From Chitinophagaceae bacterium (GTDB lineage: Bacteria; Bacteroidota; Bacteroidia; Chitinophagales; Chitinophagaceae): DNA of 64,000 bases. The DNA is taken from NCBI GenBank assembly GCA_019638595.1, contig JAHBTJ010000031.1, positions 1 through 64,000 of the forward strand, written 5' to 3'. The notes beneath the pieces are model-generated. The model had not been told where the DNA came from. It worked only from the letters and a program-made list of their open reading frames with translations, and did no database searches. The translations under genes and the position numbers were made by a program. Shown piece after piece: positions 1-9,201 of the stretch (the first letter of the stretch is position 1; the number at the start of each line of letters is the position of its first letter).

Positions 1-2
1 CT

Positions 3-40
3 GCCCGCCGTAGCTCGTAAGAGCGGAGGCGGGCTTTTTA
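3..40 (+). terminator. Rho-independent terminator-like hairpin
   Basis: GCCCGCC (3-9) pairs with GGCGGGC (28-34), with an inner GCTC/GAGC stem (13-16 with 21-24) around a GTAA loop, followed directly by five T. It probably ends a plus-strand gene lying left of the window. Confidence 0.7.
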
Positions 41-259
41 TTTGATCACATTCTCTCTTCGTTGGGCGAAGCCTTTCTGTCTCACCGGGTCTTCACAGCC
101 AGAGAATGGTGTGAACAGTTGAGGCCCCAGCGAATTACTCAGCACCAGGGTTTCATGACTGCCCGCAATAGCTTTACATGAAGACCCCGATGCGACTTAA
201 GGTGGCTTTTATGCCACCTTGTTTGTTTGTATCATCCTCTGGAAAGCTGTTCAGATGCC
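41..259. other. Gene-free left edge with a small hairpin
   Basis: I see no gene here. AAGGTGGC (199-206) pairs with GCCACCTT (213-220) across a six-base loop, with a T/G-rich stretch after it on the plus strand. It lies just beyond the stop of the minus-strand nuclease gene but has no U-run in that direction, so its use as a terminator is uncertain. Confidence 0.4.
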
Positions 260-1865
260 TTATTTGGTTCTTTCCACATCTTCCCGAATATCGTTTATTA
301 TCCAGTCTGCCCATCGATCTGCCAGTGCAGCAATCTCTGTATCGGACCAGGTTTCATCATATCTTTTCTCTACCCAAATTTCTTTACGGGGATTATCAGG
401 GCCGACCCAATATCTGAAATTGTCAAACGAGAATGAAAGGCGGTGGTTTGAAACAAATGCGTTAGCACCTCCGAATTTAAACCCATTAAAGGCGGCGCAT
501 AAGCCAATACTGCCAATGATATTATTTTCCGATTCGATGGTAAATTCTGCCAGAATATCATAGTCGCTCATTTCTTTGTATATATTCCCATTGCACATGG
601 GTACTATCCACGAGTCAAGAAACATTGCTTTCACCTCTCCCAATATGTTGTCGAGTTTGTTTTTCAAATCTACCAGAGTGTAGGTGAATAGATTGTCTTT
701 AATATCTTCATGCTCCACCGGCTGCATTTCCGTTTTGCCAAGGCTGGTGACAAAATTCCTTAACGCATCAATTTTTTCATCAATAGGCTTCTTATGTACT
801 TCGACCTCTTTCTGTAGCTCCTGTTCCAAATCTTCAATGGTAGGCAGATCGCCTTTCAGGTATTCAGGGATAGCTTTGGTAAAATTGACCTCATAGCCTG
901 CTACACCAATAGGTTTGCGAACATCTCTTAATGCATATTCTACCGTAACATCACTTTTGTCCCTGCAAAGGATAATGCCAATCGAAGGCTTGTCTTCCCC
1001 GGTTTTACATCTGTCGTCAATCAGGGAAAGATAGAAATTCATTTTGCCTGTGTATTCTGACTTGAACTCACCTACCTTTAATTCAAGCACCACATAGCAA
1101 TGGAGCTTTAAATGATATAACAGGAGATCTATGTAATAATCTTTGCCTTCATGCTCGAAATGTTGTTGCCTTCCTATATAAGCGAAACCTTTGCCCATCT
1201 CGACAAGAAAACGTGAAATGTGATCAACCAATGCATTTTCCAAATCTCTTTCTTTGGCCTCTTCAGATAGTTGGAAGAAATCGAATTTATATGGGTCTTT
1301 GAATAATTCAATCGCCAGGTCGCTGTGCCCTGCCGGTAAGGTATTGGAAAAATTATTGGGGAGTTTCCCCTTTTCTCTCAAATAGCTTTAGCTGTACCTG
1401 GTGGGCCAGCACATTACGGCTCCACCCATTTTCTACTGCTTTTTCTGCATAAAAAAGCCTTTCCTCCCTATCCTTTAACTTGTCCAAGATCAGGCAGTTG
1501 TGTCCCCATGGTAATTTTGCAGCAGGGTGTTGCAAAATTGTGGGCTTTTCTGTTATTGCAGCAGTTTGTTGCAAAATTGAGAGTTCGGGCCATGCCTGAG
1601 CAAAGTCCCGCATATAGCGTAGGTTTCTGGGAGAAAGTCCTTTGAAGTCGGGAAATTCTGTCCGCAAATCTTTTGCTAACTGGTCAACCACTTTTGCTCC
1701 CCATCCTTTGGTCAATTCCTGATCAGCAACCGTATTGCCGATTTCCCAATACAAAGCCAGCATCTGGATGTTTGCTGTCAGCACAGCTTTTACCCTACTC
1801 GCCCTGATCTTTTCTTTAAGGACATTTACTATCTGTGTATATGAGGTTAGAGATTTTTCGTTCAT
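260..1865 (-). pseudogene. Frameshifted YhcG-like (DUF1016) PD-(D/E)XK nuclease gene
   Basis: Two overlapping minus-strand frames together spell a DUF1016/YhcG-family protein. The first (1865-1353, 170 residues) is the N-terminal helical DUF1016 domain with the typical LSPRNLRYMRDFAQAWPE stretch and ends in KLFERKGETPQ. The second (1381-260) continues with LPNNFSNTLPAGHSDLA, DPYKFDF and the nuclease core (YIDLLLYH, then VVLELKVGEF with the catalytic ELK). The frames join at AAAAGGGG near 1366-1374, where one surplus base explains the break. YhcG proteins are usually about 350 residues; here about 180 more follow the nuclease core and I do not recognise that tail. Either a recent mutation or a sequencing error in the G-run is possible. 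Family members are often orphan genes in accessory regions; their role is poorly defined. Confidence 0.8.
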
Positions 1866-2427
1866 GTTTTAAGCTGTATGAATTAACCTGTTTTCAAAAA
1901 TACCCCGTTATTAATTAAAGAATATAATTCTTCATGTTGGTCATAAAAGGCTGAAATTTCCTTTAATTCCCGGATAAACTGGTTCGACAATTGTCCAGCA
2001 CTCCCGACAAACAGTTTAAGCCCTGGCTATCGCCAGGGCTTTGTTGTTTTGAAGCGCTGTAAACCTGTTTGTGTGAGTGAAAAAACAACAAAACCCGCCT
2101 GCGCGATAGCACGAAAGGCTTACACTGCTTAACCTTCCTCACTCCTGGATCAGCACAACTCATCCAGTCATCCCGACTAAAGGAAACGAGCGATTTTGAT
2201 TGTTTCCTTTTTATATAGTCAATGAGCTGATATACAGCTTTTTGCTGTATCTTTTCTATAACAAAAAGGGGGGGTGAGATTTGCTCAAAAGGTCTTAGTC
2301 CCAAATTTGCCATGTAATGATAACCGATGAAAAGATTGATATTAAAAAATCATAAAGTTGGAAGCGTTTTGAGTTTGGTTTTAGTTGTTAACACATTTAC
2401 TAATCTCTGGTAACATTCTGCAAAGAA
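1866..2427. other. 562-base stretch without a supported gene
   Basis: A 9-bp perfect hairpin (see the separate terminator entry) lies near its middle. A minus-strand frame of 116 codons (2313-1963) crosses the hairpin and has no recognisable domain, so I do not call it. In another minus frame, an ATG-less piece ending at 1883, 18 bases before the nuclease start, reads like a protein tail (SAFYDQHEELYSLINNG) and could be the remnant of a decayed gene. A small palindrome AAGAAT/ATTCTT lies near 1918-1932. Confidence 0.4.
2019..2051 (+). terminator. Strong hairpin with T-rich tail
   Basis: AGCCCTGGC (2019-2027) and GCCAGGGCT (2032-2040) form a perfect 9-bp stem with a four-base loop, followed by TTGTTGTTTTG. 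No plus-strand gene ends just upstream, so it may be the relic of a lost gene or part of a dispersed element rather than an active terminator. Confidence 0.5.
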
Positions 2428-4314
2428 CTAAAATTTCAGATTTGTCATTTTTTTTAATTTGTTGTAGCCGATGTACCGGTCAATATAACCAATCACTTTT
2501 GAAGAAAGAACTGTTAACGCCTCGCGACGGGACAAAAAGTAACCACGTACCTGGCACTGTTGTTTATAGATCTTCACTACTTCTTTTAAAGTAAAGGAAT
2601 GCCGGGGCATATAGGAGGGAATAAAATCAAGACCTGATCTTTCACGCGCTATTTCCAAAGTGAGTCCATGGCGATTCAGGCAACCAGCCAAGCGAGAGAA
2701 ACCATAGTTTATAAGTTGTTGACGGGTGAGGAACTTTCGATATTTTTTGCAGATTCTCCTGTAGTCTGCAATAGCCTGCTCCTGTAAGTATTCCCGTTCC
2801 CGAATGCGGCGTAGAGGAAACCCCAACTTACATCGCCGACGAATAGCCTGAAAACCTTTGAGTTTGTTGATCGCATGTGCCAGGCTCCGTAGGTTCATTC
2901 CATAAAGTTCTTTCAATGTCAGATATTTATTATGATCTATGCAAAGCTGCTTGTAATCGGCAATTGTTTTTTGCAAGGTATAATACTCCCTGGACACCTG
3001 TCGAGATTTGATTTGCAAGCGTTGCGCAATGTCATATGTTGTACCGTGATATTTGTAGATAGCATTGGCTAGTGATGCTTTACCAGCCGAGTATAATTCT
3101 TTGATAGTGGGCATTCTGCCGTATCGGGAAATAAATGGTTGCAATCCGGATTCTATATTTTTAAAGTCGGCCCAGTAAGTGGGAGGTTTGATGCAACTGT
3201 CCTTATGGAAGGCAGATGGAGTGGTTGGTTGAAAATCTATTTTGCTGATTATCTTAAGTACCTCTTCTTCAATCCATTCAATTCTTTGACAAAATAACTT
3301 TTGCGGGAGAATGATATATTTCTTTTTTAGCTGCTTATAAACCCGGATCTTCCTGGCCATTTTAACTTCATAGGCGTTACTATTAGTCCTATGATAACCT
3401 GCAATTTCTATATAAGTTTTTCCGATTAGAAAATCGCATTTATATAGATATTTTTGGGAAATTCTAACATGCACCCGGTGAGGTATGTTATATTTAAAAA
3501 GAATGTTGTCAAATACGCACTCATAGGAACTTTGAAGATAATGTCCATCATTTGCAGGAAATAGCCGCTCGGAACGCATGTTAAGTAATTTGTAGAATTT
3601 TGGGTATCCACCATTTTTGGATATAGCAGACGAAAGGTCTCTGCGCCCCATTATCTTCAATAGTGATGCATTGGGAAAGAACTTATATTCTTCAATGATG
3701 GGTTTCAAATCTTCAATGATGGACTCGTCTGACCAACGGACGGCTTCTTTTACTGGAATGCCGGCAGCTTTTTTAAAATCTGTCAACTTTCCCAGCCTGC
3801 TGCTAGCCCAGCTTAAACCATTTTTACCTAACTTTAACAGGTTACTCTTTGTTATAACGTGGCCTGCCTGATGAAGTTCTTTCAATTCTCTCACCACTCT
3901 TGCTTTCGTCCAATTCTTCCTTTTTAGTTTAATGCCTAATTTTTGCTTTTTATTCAACGTTTTTAATCCTCCATGTTTCCTTATTGCATTTATCAGGGCA
4001 AACATTTTCTTTTCAAGCATGGCTCTGGAAATAGACATGGTTTCCAGGAGTTGTTGATGGAGCTGGCAAAACGATCTCAATGCAGCTACTGTATTCTTTT
4101 TAGTCCAATAACCCGGCGATCTTCTCTCGTTAACAATCCCCATCTCGGCGTGAAGGTTTTGGAAGTTTTTAAAGTATTTGGGAATAGCATACCGGGCCAG
4201 TTTCTGGTAACCTGTCTTTATCATTAGGGCCTTCTCAGGTATAACTTTCCATTCCTTATAAAGTTTTTGACACGTTTTTAATATACGCTCTTTACTCCAT
4301 TTCTCTCTTGGCAT
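2428..4314 (-). CDS. Nuclease-like protein flanked by two sets of four HEAR-like repeats
   Basis: The 628-residue protein is built from repeats of about 50-60 residues, many opening with W(S/T)K/D followed by two helices and a short L/G-rich element. They lie near residues 6-60, 70-128, 135-187, 194-246, 381-435, 444-499, 508-561 and 573-628. They resemble the homing endonuclease-associated repeat, a presumed DNA-binding unit. Between repeats four and five, residues about 259-345 carry E265, D294 and E303 in SSYECVFDN, KCDFLIG and YIEIAGY, a spacing like that of PD-(D/E)XK nucleases of the Vsr/DUF559 kind, but with Ala where the usual Lys of ExK stands. I infer a DNA-binding nuclease. It has no partner gene and stands alone between gene-free stretches, with AT-rich codon use unlike the injection operon, which suggests transfer. 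The assignment is by motif only. Confidence 0.6.
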   Translation of the reverse strand: MPREKWSKERILKTCQKLYKEWKVIPEKALMIKTGYQKLARYAIPKYFKNFQNLHAEMGIVNERRSPGYWTKKNTVAALRSFCQLHQQLLETMSISRAMLEKKMFALINAIRKHGGLKTLNKKQKLGIKLKRKNWTKARVVRELKELHQAGHVITKSNLLKLGKNGLSWASSRLGKLTDFKKAAGIPVKEAVRWSDESIIEDLKPIIEEYKFFPNASLLKIMGRRDLSSAISKNGGYPKFYKLLNMRSERLFPANDGHYLQSSYECVFDNILFKYNIPHRVHVRISQKYLYKCDFLIGKTYIEIAGYHRTNSNAYEVKMARKIRVYKQLKKKYIILPQKLFCQRIEWIEEEVLKIISKIDFQPTTPSAFHKDSCIKPPTYWADFKNIESGLQPFISRYGRMPTIKELYSAGKASLANAIYKYHGTTYDIAQRLQIKSRQVSREYYTLQKTIADYKQLCIDHNKYLTLKELYGMNLRSLAHAINKLKGFQAIRRRCKLGFPLRRIREREYLQEQAIADYRRICKKYRKFLTRQQLINYGFSRLAGCLNRHGLTLEIARERSGLDFIPSYMPRHSFTLKEVVKIYKQQCQVRGYFLSRREALTVLSSKVIGYIDRYIGYNKLKKMTNLKF

Positions 4315-5123
4315 CAGCTTTAATTTTTATGTTGGATATAATTATAATTGTTGAATTATTTTTTATGTTTTCTCGTGGAGCAAGCTAATAAGGTGATCAG
4401 GATTAACCCTGACCAGATCTACCAACTCTGCTCTTCTCTTGTCTCTAAAATTTTCGTTACCAATTTCCTTCAATCCAATAATAAGTTCGATAATTGTACA
4501 GGCACAGATCTTAACCAGTGGAATAAGTCACACTAAAAAAATATTATGCTATGTTTTCAAGTTTTTTTTGTCCACATTAATAGCTGTCACCGGTTTTTCG
4601 TTTTCAGCAACAAATAAGTCTAAAAATCAAATTCGAAAAACACGAGATGAAGAATGCTATTTAATTAAGGATATTTCCAAAACTTCCTTTACCCTTGCTC
4701 ATGAAGGAGGATGAATTTTAAATTTCGTGAAGAAAGAACAATAAAAAATTATCTGAAATTCGGGCTTCTACCCGTGATTAGACAGCTTTCATCTTCCTTA
4801 TTATTTTTCTACAGCCGGGCGAAGAGTTTTTTTCAGCCTGCTTTTTTTTATTCAGAAAAATAACACAAAAGTTGTATTGCATTTCTCAATTAGTGTTATT
4901 ACCTTGCATTCAGATTTAAAAAACACGGTTTATTTTTAATCCTCCCACCCTTTTGAAATCTTTGTCTTTTAATCTACTTAAAATATCTTTTTCTTACCGA
5001 CCTCCACTGGTGAAATCCGGCCACCGGGTTTGATACAATGTCCTTCAGATAAAATCTTATTGAGAAAACTGGAATGCGCCCGTGCGCGATTATATTATTG
5101 TGTATTAAAATGAAGCAATTTTA
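4315..5123. other. 809-base AT-rich gene-free region before the injection operon
   Basis: Short open frames here (for example 4439-4714) show no domain, start signal or codon pattern of a gene. A small hairpin CGGG/CCCG sits near 4759-4772. The right half should contain the promoter and 5' leader of the injection-system operon, because nothing else precedes the DUF4255 gene. Confidence 0.5.
4872..4906 (+). promoter_or_regulatory. Candidate promoter of the injection-system operon
   Basis: A TTG/TATTG element (4872-4879) lies about 19 bases before TTACCTTGC (4899 onward), resembling the Bacteroidota TTTG / TAnnTTTG pair with mismatches. If used, it would leave a 5' leader of about 210 bases before 5124. 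The match is imperfect. Confidence 0.3.
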
Positions 5124-5711
5124 ATGGGACCTTTTATTGCCTTTTTAAGAGAGGATATCAATGAATTCATTACAAATAAAATTGGAGCGCAAAGCGATTA
5201 TGTATCAGGCGCCAATCTTAATAATATAATTGATTCCCGGGAAGGAACTACAGATAAAAAAATCGTCATTAGTATCGTAAGTATTGAAGAAGATAAGATG
5301 CTTAAGACGCCTGACAATTATGTAAAAGTGAATAATGAAATTACCTACCGGAAACCGCCCGTTTGGCTGAACATTATTTGTCTTTTCACATTCTATACAA
5401 AGAGCGCCGAGAACTACGAAGGCCTGGAAATGCTGGAGAATGTGGTGGAATATTTTCAAAGTAAGCCGCGCATTGATAAAATGAACACCGTAGTGCCCGG
5501 AAATTTTCCCGATAACCTTGAAGAGATAAGAGCGGAATTTGTATCGCTGAACTATGAGCAAACCAATGACCTGTGGGGATTATTCGGAGGTAAATATCAT
5601 CCTTCGGTTGTGTACAAATTCAAAGCTGTTAAGGTAGATAATGCAGATGTTACACCCGGTGGTCCGCCTATAGAAGAAACCATGGTAAATGCTGTGCACA
5701 AAAAGCAATAA
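5124..5711 (+). CDS. DUF4255 protein, eCIS tube cap/terminator (Pvc16/Afp16-like)
   Basis: The 195-residue protein matches the DUF4255 (Pvc16 N-terminal) pattern: an N-terminal helix, KIVISIVSIEED, the conserved block around PPVWLNIICLFTFYT, then YEGLEMLENVVEYFQSKP and LGGKYHPSVVYK-like ending. In Afp and PVC particles the homologue closes the distal end of the tube and sheath and sets or terminates particle length. Here it is the first gene of the operon, whereas Afp16 is encoded near the far end. The ATG at 5124 follows a long gene-free region, and the next gene begins five bases after the stop, so they are co-transcribed. The family call is firm; the precise role is from homology. Confidence 0.9.
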   Translation: MGPFIAFLREDINEFITNKIGAQSDYVSGANLNNIIDSREGTTDKKIVISIVSIEEDKMLKTPDNYVKVNNEITYRKPPVWLNIICLFTFYTKSAENYEGLEMLENVVEYFQSKPRIDKMNTVVPGNFPDNLEEIRAEFVSLNYEQTNDLWGLFGGKYHPSVVYKFKAVKVDNADVTPGGPPIEETMVNAVHKKQ

Positions 5712-5716
5712 TCAAA

Positions 5717-6802
5717 ATGAAGAAGTTAACGCCCATATTAACACTGTTCCATACTGCCGGCTTTTTGGAGGAAGGCAATAAAACCGGTAGTACCATTGAT
5801 TATACCAGCGGGCGCCATTTTGGGTTGATACCTGTTCCATCCCTGTCCAGGAGAATAAAAGAACTGGGAGGATTTATTGTTCATAATGATCATTTCACCA
5901 GGCTATTCTTATCATTCGATTTTGATGAAACGCCGCCTGCTCAGTCAATTAAAAAGCTACCGGCAACTTTAGTGTTTTACTTAACGGCTGCCAATATGGA
6001 ACAACTGCGGACCAGTGGTTTGCAAATCAATAACCGCCTGCTGTTTGTAAAACCTTTGCAGGCAACGGTGAGCTATATTTTCAATAAGAAAAAGGTATCC
6101 TGTAAACCATGCGGCGCCGCGCCTGTGCTGGCAGAGGGTGACCTGGTACCTTTTATACCGGCTGATATTACGCTGGACAGGATTCATTCGCTGATCCGGA
6201 AGCCTTTGGGCAATTCCAATAAGCCGCTCGATCTGAAAGTGTCTATAAGCGGAAATTCATTTCCGCTCCAGAAAGACGAAGACCTTAAAGCGCTGCATAA
6301 TGCGCTGTACGATGCCCGGTTCAGGACGATCGCACTTTCTTTTAGCAGGAATTCCGACAACAGCGCATTAGCAGACTTTCCAAAAATGCTGGTAACAGAA
6401 CCACTGATGCCGTTGAACACAATTGGGGTCGTGAGTATCCCGCTTTCCGACATTTCAGTTGCTGAAACGGATCCTTCAAAGTACCCGGAGATCAATAATT
6501 ATATCGTTCACTTTCCTTACCGCAAAGTCAGTATTGCTTTAACCATCAATACAACCCAGTATGATAGTGGGTCAAAGCTGTGGCTGGATGATGTGGAAGT
6601 GCCCGGCGTAGCAGTAGTCGCCCATCCTCAAATGCCGGGTTATAAAAAGATCACCGGGACATTCAATAATTATGAAGTATACCTGTATAAAACGAAGCGG
6701 GTAACGATAAAAAGTGGAACAAAAAAACGAAGTATACCGATAGACCCGATGAACAATTATTACCCGGCTGACAATACCTCATACATCACAATCACCAAAT
6801 AA
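5717..6802 (+). CDS. Unknown beta-rich protein encoded between eCIS cap and sheath
   Basis: I do not recognise a family for this 361-residue protein. It has no signal peptide or membrane segment. It appears rich in beta strands (many alternating V/I/T/S segments, for example LPATLVFYLTA and KVSIALTINTT) and has a short Cys pair in KVSCKPCGAAP. A proline-rich opening (GRHFGLIPVPSLSRRI) precedes a part with three successive strand-rich units. It starts five bases after the DUF4255 stop and ends 23 bases before the sheath gene, so it is almost certainly part of the particle or its assembly. Candidates are a cap accessory, a sheath-associated decoration or an assembly chaperone; sequence alone does not decide. 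Confidence 0.75.
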   Translation: MKKLTPILTLFHTAGFLEEGNKTGSTIDYTSGRHFGLIPVPSLSRRIKELGGFIVHNDHFTRLFLSFDFDETPPAQSIKKLPATLVFYLTAANMEQLRTSGLQINNRLLFVKPLQATVSYIFNKKKVSCKPCGAAPVLAEGDLVPFIPADITLDRIHSLIRKPLGNSNKPLDLKVSISGNSFPLQKDEDLKALHNALYDARFRTIALSFSRNSDNSALADFPKMLVTEPLMPLNTIGVVSIPLSDISVAETDPSKYPEINNYIVHFPYRKVSIALTINTTQYDSGSKLWLDDVEVPGVAVVAHPQMPGYKKITGTFNNYEVYLYKTKRVTIKSGTKKRSIPIDPMNNYYPADNTSYITITK

Positions 6803-6825
6803 TTCTTTACACTAAAAAACCAAAT

Positions 6826-8688
6826 ATGGCATTCAGTTATAAAACTCCCGGTGTGTACCTGGAAGAAATCGTAAAGCTGCCACCCTCTGTGGCATCGGTA
6901 GAAACCGCTATTCCCTGCTTTTTCGGGGCTACCCAAAAAGCTACAGAACTGAAAGACGGCGACCTGACCGGTGTGGCTTATAAAATCGGCTCCCTGGCCG
7001 ATTATGAACTGTACTTTGGCATGCCCGATGTGGCCAAAGCCGAAGTAACGGTGAAGCTCAACCTGCCTGCAGAAGTTAAGCTGTCGCCAGATGACCACAT
7101 GAACAACAATATGTACTATGCCGTAAAGCATTATTTTGATAATGGAGGTGGTCCCTGCTACATCCACTCCATCGGCGGGTATAACCGGACTGGTGGTAAT
7201 GGAATTCCCCCCATTGATGCAAATACCTATAAGAACGAATTGCTGAAGCTGGACCTGGTGGATGAGGTAACCCTCATTGTAATCCCCGATCTTTGGTCCA
7301 TCACCGATAAGGAAAAGTACTACGATGTGTACAATGCAGCCCTGCAAAAAGCAGCTTCGCTGCAGGACAAGTTCGTGATCATTGATGTAAACAGGGAGTT
7401 GACGGGTGATAAGGTATCTCCCGCAAAATCCAAAACGGAGTTCAGGAATAATATCTCGAACAATATTGACAGTATTAAATACGGCGCGGCTTATTTTCCT
7501 CACCTGGTAACTACTTACAACTACGATTTCAATACAGCCAGTATTACCATGACGTTTGCTACCAATGTGATGGACTCTGACACCCCCTCCGGCACCGCCA
7601 CAAAACTGCTCAATGGCCTTGACTACAAGGCTGCGAAAGACATATTTACCGTGAACAATGTGGTGGCAGCGTTGAACACCGAATACTTTAAGAATATCAG
7701 CGTAGAAGCTTATACCAGTAAGATCAGCGATATCAACAGTCGTAGGAATGCCGTCCTTCCTTATTTCTCCACTGCGGGACAGCAAACGCTTACAGATAAT
7801 GTCAAGTTGCTGACTGACCTGATCAAAACACAGGCGGATGACGCCATTGCAGCAGCCAAGACAAAATTTGACCTTGAGGAAACGGCTGCCGAAGAGAAAA
7901 CGAAACTGCTCACCCAACTGCAGGATAAGGTGAAAGCACTGTTTGCTGCGCTGCCTGCGTCCATAATCAACCAGTTGAAAGTTGCACCTAAAAATGTGGA
8001 TGACGGTGACTACACCAAACTGAACAATACCTTCCTCTCGAAGATCAACCCCTTCTTCAATTCCATCTTCGATGCAAGGCTGAAGGAAGCCTTCCTGAGC
8101 ATACCGGTTCTGTTGCCTCCTTCACCTGCTATGGCAGGCGTATATGCGGCGGTAGACAGGACAAGGGGCGTATGGAAGGCGCCGGCCAATGTATCGCTCA
8201 ACGCGGTAAGTAAACCGGAAGCTCCACTGAGCGATCTGGATCAGGAAGACTTCAACGTAGATGCAGAGAATGGCAAATCCATCAACTGCATACGTGAATT
8301 CGCCGGCAGGGGTAAGCTGGTATGGGGCGCCCGTACGCTGGCCGGCAACAACAACGAATGGCGTTATATCAATGTGCGCCGGTTCTTCAACATGGTAGAG
8401 GAAAGTTGCCAGAATGCTTCGCGGCAGTTCGTATTTGAACCCAATGATGCCAATACCTGGATAAGAGTAAAAGGAATGATCGATAACTACCTCACGAACT
8501 TGTGGAGAGCGGGTGCGTTACAGGGCGCCAAACCTGAAGACGCTTTTTATACGGCCGTGGGACTGAAGCAAACCATGACCGAGGATGATGTATTAAACGG
8601 GTTGTTAATTGTAGAGATAGGGCTTGCCGTTGTGCGACCGGCAGAATTTATCATCCTGCGTTTCTCACATAAAATGGCAACTGCTTAA
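6826..8688 (+). CDS. Contractile sheath protein (long form)
   Basis: The N-terminus (SYKTPGVYLEEI, then VPCFFG-like AIPCFFGATQKA) and the C-terminus (INVRRFFNMVEESCQ, FVFEPNDANTWIRVK, NGLLIVEIGLAVVRPAEFIILRF) are typical of phage tail sheath proteins of eCIS. Sheath subunits polymerise around the tube and contract to drive it into the target. At 620 residues it is longer than the 350-480 of Afp sheaths. The excess lies between YFPHLVTTY (about 224) and PPSPAMAGVYAAVD (about 426) and includes a Lys/Glu/Ala-rich stretch likely to be helical. Only one sheath gene is present, against three in Afp. The ATG at 6826 follows AT-rich spacer sequence after the unknown gene. Confidence 0.95.
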   Translation: MAFSYKTPGVYLEEIVKLPPSVASVETAIPCFFGATQKATELKDGDLTGVAYKIGSLADYELYFGMPDVAKAEVTVKLNLPAEVKLSPDDHMNNNMYYAVKHYFDNGGGPCYIHSIGGYNRTGGNGIPPIDANTYKNELLKLDLVDEVTLIVIPDLWSITDKEKYYDVYNAALQKAASLQDKFVIIDVNRELTGDKVSPAKSKTEFRNNISNNIDSIKYGAAYFPHLVTTYNYDFNTASITMTFATNVMDSDTPSGTATKLLNGLDYKAAKDIFTVNNVVAALNTEYFKNISVEAYTSKISDINSRRNAVLPYFSTAGQQTLTDNVKLLTDLIKTQADDAIAAAKTKFDLEETAAEEKTKLLTQLQDKVKALFAALPASIINQLKVAPKNVDDGDYTKLNNTFLSKINPFFNSIFDARLKEAFLSIPVLLPPSPAMAGVYAAVDRTRGVWKAPANVSLNAVSKPEAPLSDLDQEDFNVDAENGKSINCIREFAGRGKLVWGARTLAGNNNEWRYINVRRFFNMVEESCQNASRQFVFEPNDANTWIRVKGMIDNYLTNLWRAGALQGAKPEDAFYTAVGLKQTMTEDDVLNGLLIVEIGLAVVRPAEFIILRFSHKMATA

Positions 8689-8760
8689 TTCCGGATCATA
8701 ATTCATTTGCCTGGCCGGGTTCACTGGCCCTGCAGGCAGTTACATTACAAATCATATACC

Positions 8761-9192
8761 ATGGCAGATTATCCACTACCAAAGTTCCACTTCAGAGTTG
8801 AATGGGGCGGCTCAAAAATCGGGTTTACAGAAGTTACCGGTCTGAATATTGAAAATGAAATGATTGAATACCGCGATGGCTCCAGCCCGGAGTATCATAA
8901 AATAAAAATGCCGGGGCTTCAGAAGTACGGCAACGTTACACTGAAACGCGGCATGTTCAGCAGCGACAATGATTTCTTTATATGGCTGAATACTGTTTCG
9001 CTAAGCAAAATTGACCGGCGCGATATTACCATTTCACTGCTGAACGAAGAGCATAACCCGGTATATATCTGGCGCCTGAAAAATGCCTGGCCAACAAAGG
9101 TCACCGCCCCCGACCTGAAAAGCGATGCCAATGAAGTGGCTGTTGAAACCATTGAGCTGGCGCATGAAGGGCTGGTGATCGAAACCGTATAA
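8761..9192 (+). CDS. Inner tube protein 1 (Pvc1/Afp1-like, gp19 fold)
   Basis: The 143-residue product shows the tail-tube signature: FHFRVEWGG, IGFTEVTGLNIENEMIEYRDG, MPGLQKYGNVTLKRGMF and VETIELAHEGL. These proteins stack as hexamers to form the tube inside the sheath. A longer reading from 8707 exists, but the ATG at 8761 gives the family's normal N-terminus (MADYPLPKFHF) and is preferred. The gene starts 72 bases after the sheath stop and ends nine bases before the second tube gene. Confidence 0.95.
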   Translation: MADYPLPKFHFRVEWGGSKIGFTEVTGLNIENEMIEYRDGSSPEYHKIKMPGLQKYGNVTLKRGMFSSDNDFFIWLNTVSLSKIDRRDITISLLNEEHNPVYIWRLKNAWPTKVTAPDLKSDANEVAVETIELAHEGLVIETV

Positions 9193-9201
9193 ACCTGTAG
9201 T

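Noticed and set aside
1963-2313. A 116-codon minus-strand open frame
   Set aside because: It runs through a perfect terminator-like hairpin and has no recognised domain; likely a non-coding element.
4439-4714. A small protein gene before the injection operon
   Set aside because: Composition follows AT-rich non-coding sequence, with no ribosome-binding site and no motif.
6760-7917. A 385-codon minus-strand open frame inside the sheath gene
   Set aside because: It lies fully antisense to a clear sheath protein and carries no recognised motif; it reflects codon bias of the sheath frame.
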